Source: Sporomusa malonica
Lineage (GTDB): Bacteria; Bacillota; Negativicutes; Sporomusales; Sporomusaceae
Reading direction: 5' to 3' (one strand)
Length of the DNA: 64,000 bases
Assembly: GCF_041428715.1 (NCBI RefSeq)
Contig: NZ_CP155572.1
Position 1 is the first letter of the stretch; each line of letters begins with the position of its first letter. The translations under genes were made by a program, and so were the position numbers. Under the pieces are notes generated by a model. It searched no databases. It was given only the letters and a program-made list of their open reading frames with translations, and was not told the DNA's origin. Positions 60,744 to 64,000 of the stretch are shown piece after piece.

Positions 60744-61982
60744 ATGCAAGAAAGCTTTATTCAACAGACATTTGCTCAACGCATTGGGGGAAATCAGTTT
60801 GGTAAAGATACAGTTTTATATAAGTTTGAAAAAATAAAAAGGGCCAAAAGAGCCGCAATAGCAAAGAATCCAGAAATGAAACTGATTGATTTGGGAGTCG
60901 GCGAGCCGGATTGGATGGCTGAGCCAGAGGTTATTGAAATATTATACAATCAAGCCCAACAAAAAGAAAATCGGGGCTATACCGATAACGGCATTCAAGA
61001 TTTCAAAGCTGCAGCTGTCAGCTATATGGAGTCAGTATATAATGTTTCCGCTTTAGATCCTTTAACTGAAGTAAACCATGGCATTGGTTCCAAACCTATT
61101 TTGGCACTCCTGCCGTTAGCATTTATAAACCCTGGCGACATTACCATTATGACGGTTCCTGGTTATCCAATTATGGGTACCACGACCAAAGCTTTGTATG
61201 GCGAAGTTATAAACTTGCCACTACTAGAAGAAAATGCATTCCTTCCCAACTTGGATTCACTCACTGCCGAACAACGCCGCAAAGCCAAATTATTATATAT
61301 CAATTATCCAAACAACCCAACCGGTGCCATTGCAACTAAAGAATTCTACGAAAAAGTAGTCCAATTCGCCCGTGAAAACCAAATCATCGTCGTCTCTGAT
61401 GCGGCCTATGCAGCCCTCACTTTTGGCGGCGAGAAACCGCTGAGCTTCCTGTCAGTAGACGGCGCCAAAGAGGTAGGCGTAGAAATCCACTCCTTATCCA
61501 AAGCCTATAACATGACCGGTTGGCGAATAGCCTTCATTTGTGGTAACGAGCTAGTTGTCAAAGGCTTTGCTGCCGTGAAAGACAACAATGATTCAGGCCA
61601 ATTCGCTGCAATCCAAAAAGCAGGAGCCTACTGCTTGCACCACCCGGAAATCACAGAGAAAACGGCCTTAAAGTACTCCCGTCGTCATGACATGCTGGTC
61701 GAAACCTTGACTAGTGTTGGATTTTCCGTAAGAAAGCCCAAGGCCTCTTTTTATCTCTATGTCCGCATACCGCAAGGAACAAAAGATGGGCGTGTATTTA
61801 ATTCAGCAGAGGAGTTTTCCGAATATCTCATCACTGAGAAATTAATTTCCACCGTTCCCTGGGATGACGCCGGCGCCTATATACGATTCTCAGTCACGTT
61901 TGAAGCCGCAGATGTTGAAGAGGAACACCGGGTTATTGCTGAGATAAAACAGCGTTTATCCAGCACTGATTTTGTCTTTTAA
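60744..61982 (+). CDS. Class I/II aminotransferase, LL-diaminopimelate aminotransferase-like
   Basis: About 412 residues. Fold type I with the PLP Lys in S-L-S-K-A-Y-N-M-T-G-W-R, P-N-N-P-T-G about 196 and the phosphate-anchor Arg in the same loop. N-terminal LIDLGVGEPDWMAEPEV and ENRGYTDNGIQDFK resemble LL-diaminopimelate aminotransferases. Start 60744 has AAAGGAG upstream; the longer frame to 60720 is less likely. It forms an operon with the decarboxylase and ends 27 bp inside the convergent SGNH gene. Confidence 0.78.
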   Translation: MQESFIQQTFAQRIGGNQFGKDTVLYKFEKIKRAKRAAIAKNPEMKLIDLGVGEPDWMAEPEVIEILYNQAQQKENRGYTDNGIQDFKAAAVSYMESVYNVSALDPLTEVNHGIGSKPILALLPLAFINPGDITIMTVPGYPIMGTTTKALYGEVINLPLLEENAFLPNLDSLTAEQRRKAKLLYINYPNNPTGAIATKEFYEKVVQFARENQIIVVSDAAYAALTFGGEKPLSFLSVDGAKEVGVEIHSLSKAYNMTGWRIAFICGNELVVKGFAAVKDNNDSGQFAAIQKAGAYCLHHPEITEKTALKYSRRHDMLVETLTSVGFSVRKPKASFYLYVRIPQGTKDGRVFNSAEEFSEYLITEKLISTVPWDDAGAYIRFSVTFEAADVEEEHRVIAEIKQRLSSTDFVF

Positions 61983-62507
61983 TAAATTCAATGCAACCTT
62001 TGCCATCACTCTATACCCTTCTTCATTTGGGTGAAGTACGTCGGCATAAAGCTCTAATTTGGTCTGCCTACCTCCGGCTTCCATAAACGCACTATAAAAA
62101 TCAATCATGCATATGTTATTAGCCATGCCATATTCTCGCATATCTGCGCGGTATAGACCAAGAATACGTTCATCTTTAGAATAATTACAGGGTATTGGTA
62201 TGCCGATGATTGGTATAATTCCATTTTGCACAGCGAGATCCACCATACGGGAAATATTATCATAAACCTCTTCAGCCGCCACACCGGCGCAAGCATCATT
62301 AGTCCCACCCATTATGATTACATGCGATGGTGAGCACCTGACAACATCATTACTAAACCGTGCCAGCATTCCCGCACTTGTGTCGCCATTAACACCTTTA
62401 TTGATAATAGGAATACCCAACTCTTTATTAACCAAATTGCCCCATGCTGAGTCAGGTGTATACGGAAACCCGTACGTAATAGAATCACCTATTGCAACTA
62501 CTTTCAT
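61956..62507 (-). CDS. SGNH/GDSL hydrolase
   Basis: A 183-residue serine esterase with block I G-D-S-I-T, block III G-G-T-N-D and block V D-V-L-H-P-N containing the Asp-x-x-His pair. No signal peptide, so cytoplasmic. Typical substrates are acyl esters or acetylated sugars; not resolvable here. It is followed upstream by nucleoside-type permeases on the same strand. Confidence 0.87.
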   Translation of the reverse strand: MKVVAIGDSITYGFPYTPDSAWGNLVNKELGIPIINKGVNGDTSAGMLARFSNDVVRCSPSHVIIMGGTNDACAGVAAEEVYDNISRMVDLAVQNGIIPIIGIPIPCNYSKDERILGLYRADMREYGMANNICMIDFYSAFMEAGGRQTKLELYADVLHPNEEGYRVMAKVALNLLKDKISAG

Positions 62508-62537
62508 AATTGTTGGATCACTTCCTTTGATAATCCC

Positions 62538-63482
62538 TTATCGCTTTCCATGGTCAAAGGGTTGACCGGATGCACGCGGTGGTTGTGAGGTTTTTGAAAA
62601 CAAGACAAGTACTAGCAGTGTAACAATATAGGGGAAGGTTTTAAGTGCTACGCCAGGTATCTGCGCCAAAGCCGGGATAGCCTGCGCAGATGTTGCTATT
62701 GTGCTGGCATAACCAAAAAAAGCGGTAGCCCCTAAAATACCAAGCGGTTTCCATTGCCCGAAAATCAGTGCCGCCAAAGCTAAAAAGCCTAACCCAAATA
62801 CCGTACCGTTAAACTCACCCGAATAAGTTGTAAGAATAATGGCACCGCCTAGCCCGGCACATGCACCTGATATGATGACCGCAGCATAACGTATAAACTG
62901 AACATTAACCCCTGCCGAAGCAACAGCCTGTGGATGTTCCCCACAAGCTCTAAGACGCAGCCCGAAGACTGTCCTGTATAAGACAAAATAGGCAACCGTC
63001 AAAATGAACAGCGTAAGCCAGGTTGTTGCGTAGGTATTAGAAAATAATAATTTGCCGACCACCGGCACCTCATTAAGTACAGGTATGTCAAACCGGGTAA
63101 ATGGGTTAATCTGAATGTTGCCGCTGCCTGTTACATTGCGTGCGATAAACACCGTAATCGCACCGGCAATCATGTTAATGGCTGTCCCGCTGATTACCTG
63201 ATTGGCTTGTAAACTAATGCTGGCAAACGCATGCAAAAGGGAAAAAAGTGCGCCTGCCAGTACCGCCGCTAAAAGGCCAATCCAAAGAGCCTGGCTGTGC
63301 ATAATCGGCTGCAAAACCGATATTGTGATAGCTGCCGCAAAAGAACCGATAACCATCAGGCCCTCCAGCCCGATATTAACCACACCGCTCCGCTCGGAAT
63401 ACAGACCGCCAATCGCGGTAATAAGCAAAGGAATGGCAAACGCTATTGCATAGGGTGAAATCTGCTGCAAAATCTGCCACAC
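62538..63482 (-). CDS. BMP-type nucleoside ABC transporter permease (NupQ/YufQ-like)
   Basis: A 314-residue permease with about nine helices of the branched-chain/ribose permease superfamily. The conserved N-terminal segment LLITAIGGLYSERSGVVNIG and GLEGLMVIGSF mark the basic-membrane-protein-associated nucleoside importers. GTG start at 63482 with AGGAGGGG. It is the second permease gene; the ATPase and binding protein presumably lie beyond the window edge. Confidence 0.87.
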   Translation of the reverse strand: MWQILQQISPYAIAFAIPLLITAIGGLYSERSGVVNIGLEGLMVIGSFAAAITISVLQPIMHSQALWIGLLAAVLAGALFSLLHAFASISLQANQVISGTAINMIAGAITVFIARNVTGSGNIQINPFTRFDIPVLNEVPVVGKLLFSNTYATTWLTLFILTVAYFVLYRTVFGLRLRACGEHPQAVASAGVNVQFIRYAAVIISGACAGLGGAIILTTYSGEFNGTVFGLGFLALAALIFGQWKPLGILGATAFFGYASTIATSAQAIPALAQIPGVALKTFPYIVTLLVLVLFSKTSQPPRASGQPFDHGKR

Positions 63483-63595
63483 ATCAGGCCCCTCCTTTTT
63501 GGTCTACCAAAATTTATAACGCAATTCTGTTGACATAAGAACGACTAAGGCTTCTGCTGGCGCCCTGAAGGGCTTGGCACAAGCCAAGTCTTTTC

Positions 63596-64000
63596 TTATC
63601 TCTTTATAACCTTATCAATACCTTTTTCAATAAGTACACTTGTGGCGGCAAAATAAATAATTGTGGCAATGATGGTGTCGGCAATTTCCGGCGGTATGCT
63701 GGTCATAGCGTTCATAAAACCTTTGCCGGAATATAACAACCCAAAAAATAACGCGGCTGCCAATACTCCCCACGGTGAATTGGCTCCTAATAAAGCTACC
63801 GCAATACCGTCAATTCCTTGTGACGGCAATATCCCGATTTGAAGGTTGGTAGCATAACCGCAGTATAGCGTCATCCCACCCAATCCGGCCAGGGCCCCGG
63901 CGATCACCATAGAAAGAACAATACTACGGCCAGCATTAATACCTGCGTATTCTGCCGCATGTTGATTGAACCCCACAGCCTTTAATTCAAAACCAAGCGT
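63596..64000 (-). CDS. BMP-type nucleoside ABC transporter permease (NupP/YufP-like), C-terminal part
   Basis: 135 codons are visible; the frame is open to the window edge (T-L-G-F-E-L-K-A-V-G-F-N...), so the gene starts outside. The motif E-L-K-A-V-G-F-N-Q-H-A-A-E-Y-A-G-I and G-I-D-G-I-A-V-A-L-L-G are typical of the first permease of the BMP transporter. The 113-bp gap to the next permease gene contains a hairpin GGCTTG/CAAGCC. Confidence 0.87.
   Translation of the reverse strand, partial: TLGFELKAVGFNQHAAEYAGINAGRSIVLSMVIAGALAGLGGMTLYCGYATNLQIGILPSQGIDGIAVALLGANSPWGVLAAALFFGLLYSGKGFMNAMTSIPPEIADTIIATIIYFAATSVLIEKGIDKVIKR

Overview
The window looks like chromosome of an anaerobic, spore-forming, diderm Firmicute of the Sporomusa/Pelosinus type (Negativicutes, Sporomusaceae). 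This is inferred from gene content: a Ccm-type cytochrome c maturation operon, two sigma-54 activator/promoter pairs, Firmicutes-type PyrR attenuators and PyrK/PyrDB, small DUF2935/DUF3231/YgbA_NO proteins, a Gram-positive-type PhoP box and frequent TTG/GTG starts. No rRNA, prophage, IS element or CRISPR array was seen. Most genes are on the minus strand.

Layout. 1-2.4 kb: ccmABCE and the start of ccmF; CcmE is the CXXXY variant. 2.5-3.0 kb: a YgbA_NO protein behind a textbook class II FNR/CRP-type promoter. 3.4-10.4 kb: a catabolic module (AEC permease, HMG-CoA-lyase-like enzyme, class III CoA-transferase, MFS transporter) with a -24/-12 promoter, an upstream inverted repeat and a PrpR-type sigma-54 activator. 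10.6-17.6 kb: YkvA-like and DUF2935 proteins, a Mn riboswitch with its Mn exporter, a Fur-box-controlled ferric ABC importer, and a MarR/DoxX pair sharing operators. 17.9-22.8 kb: two tRNA clusters (Asp-Phe-Gly-Cys-Leu and Asp-Gly-Trp) around a CheY-like gene, an unknown gene and an NMT1/SsuA-type ABC importer. 23.1-33 kb: the complete pyrimidine operon pyrB-pyrC-carA-carB-pyrK-pyrD-pyrF-pyrE behind two tandem PyrR attenuators. 33-37 kb: paired YeeE/YedE transporters, four tandem tRNA-Leu genes and a peptide-binding lipoprotein. 36.7-41.4 kb: polA-mutM-coaE-slt. 41.6-50.5 kb: L,D-transpeptidase, sensor kinase, MerR-like coiled-coil protein, tryptophanase with a sigma-54 promoter and a TyrR-like activator, DUF2164, a frameshifted GNAT, a polysaccharide deacetylase and a 47-residue Cys-rich protein not detected by length-limited ORF calling. 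50.6-56.3 kb: a phosphate-responsive locus. 56.3-64 kb: DUF3231, a TM2-like membrane protein, a MarR-controlled diaminopimelate decarboxylase/aminotransferase pair, an SGNH hydrolase and BMP-type nucleoside ABC permeases.

The most interesting items are: (i) an alkaline phosphatase operon and a Tat-exported HD-domain protein that diverge from back-to-back 11-bp-periodic PhoP-type direct repeats with identical geometry, implying an undescribed extracytoplasmic phosphohydrolase of the Pho regulon, with a DUF3299-like protein and a His-rich-loop ABC exporter in the phoA operon; (ii) an approximately 89-bp two-hairpin dispersed repeat (four full-length copies, two of them in tandem, plus one truncated copy) found mostly between stop codons and terminators, one copy supplying a gene's stop codon; (iii) the sigma-54-controlled HMG-CoA-lyase/CoA-transferase module; (iv) a MarR regulator whose perfect palindromes precede both itself and a lysA/aminotransferase pair. 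All functions are read from sequence and family knowledge only; no searches were run.
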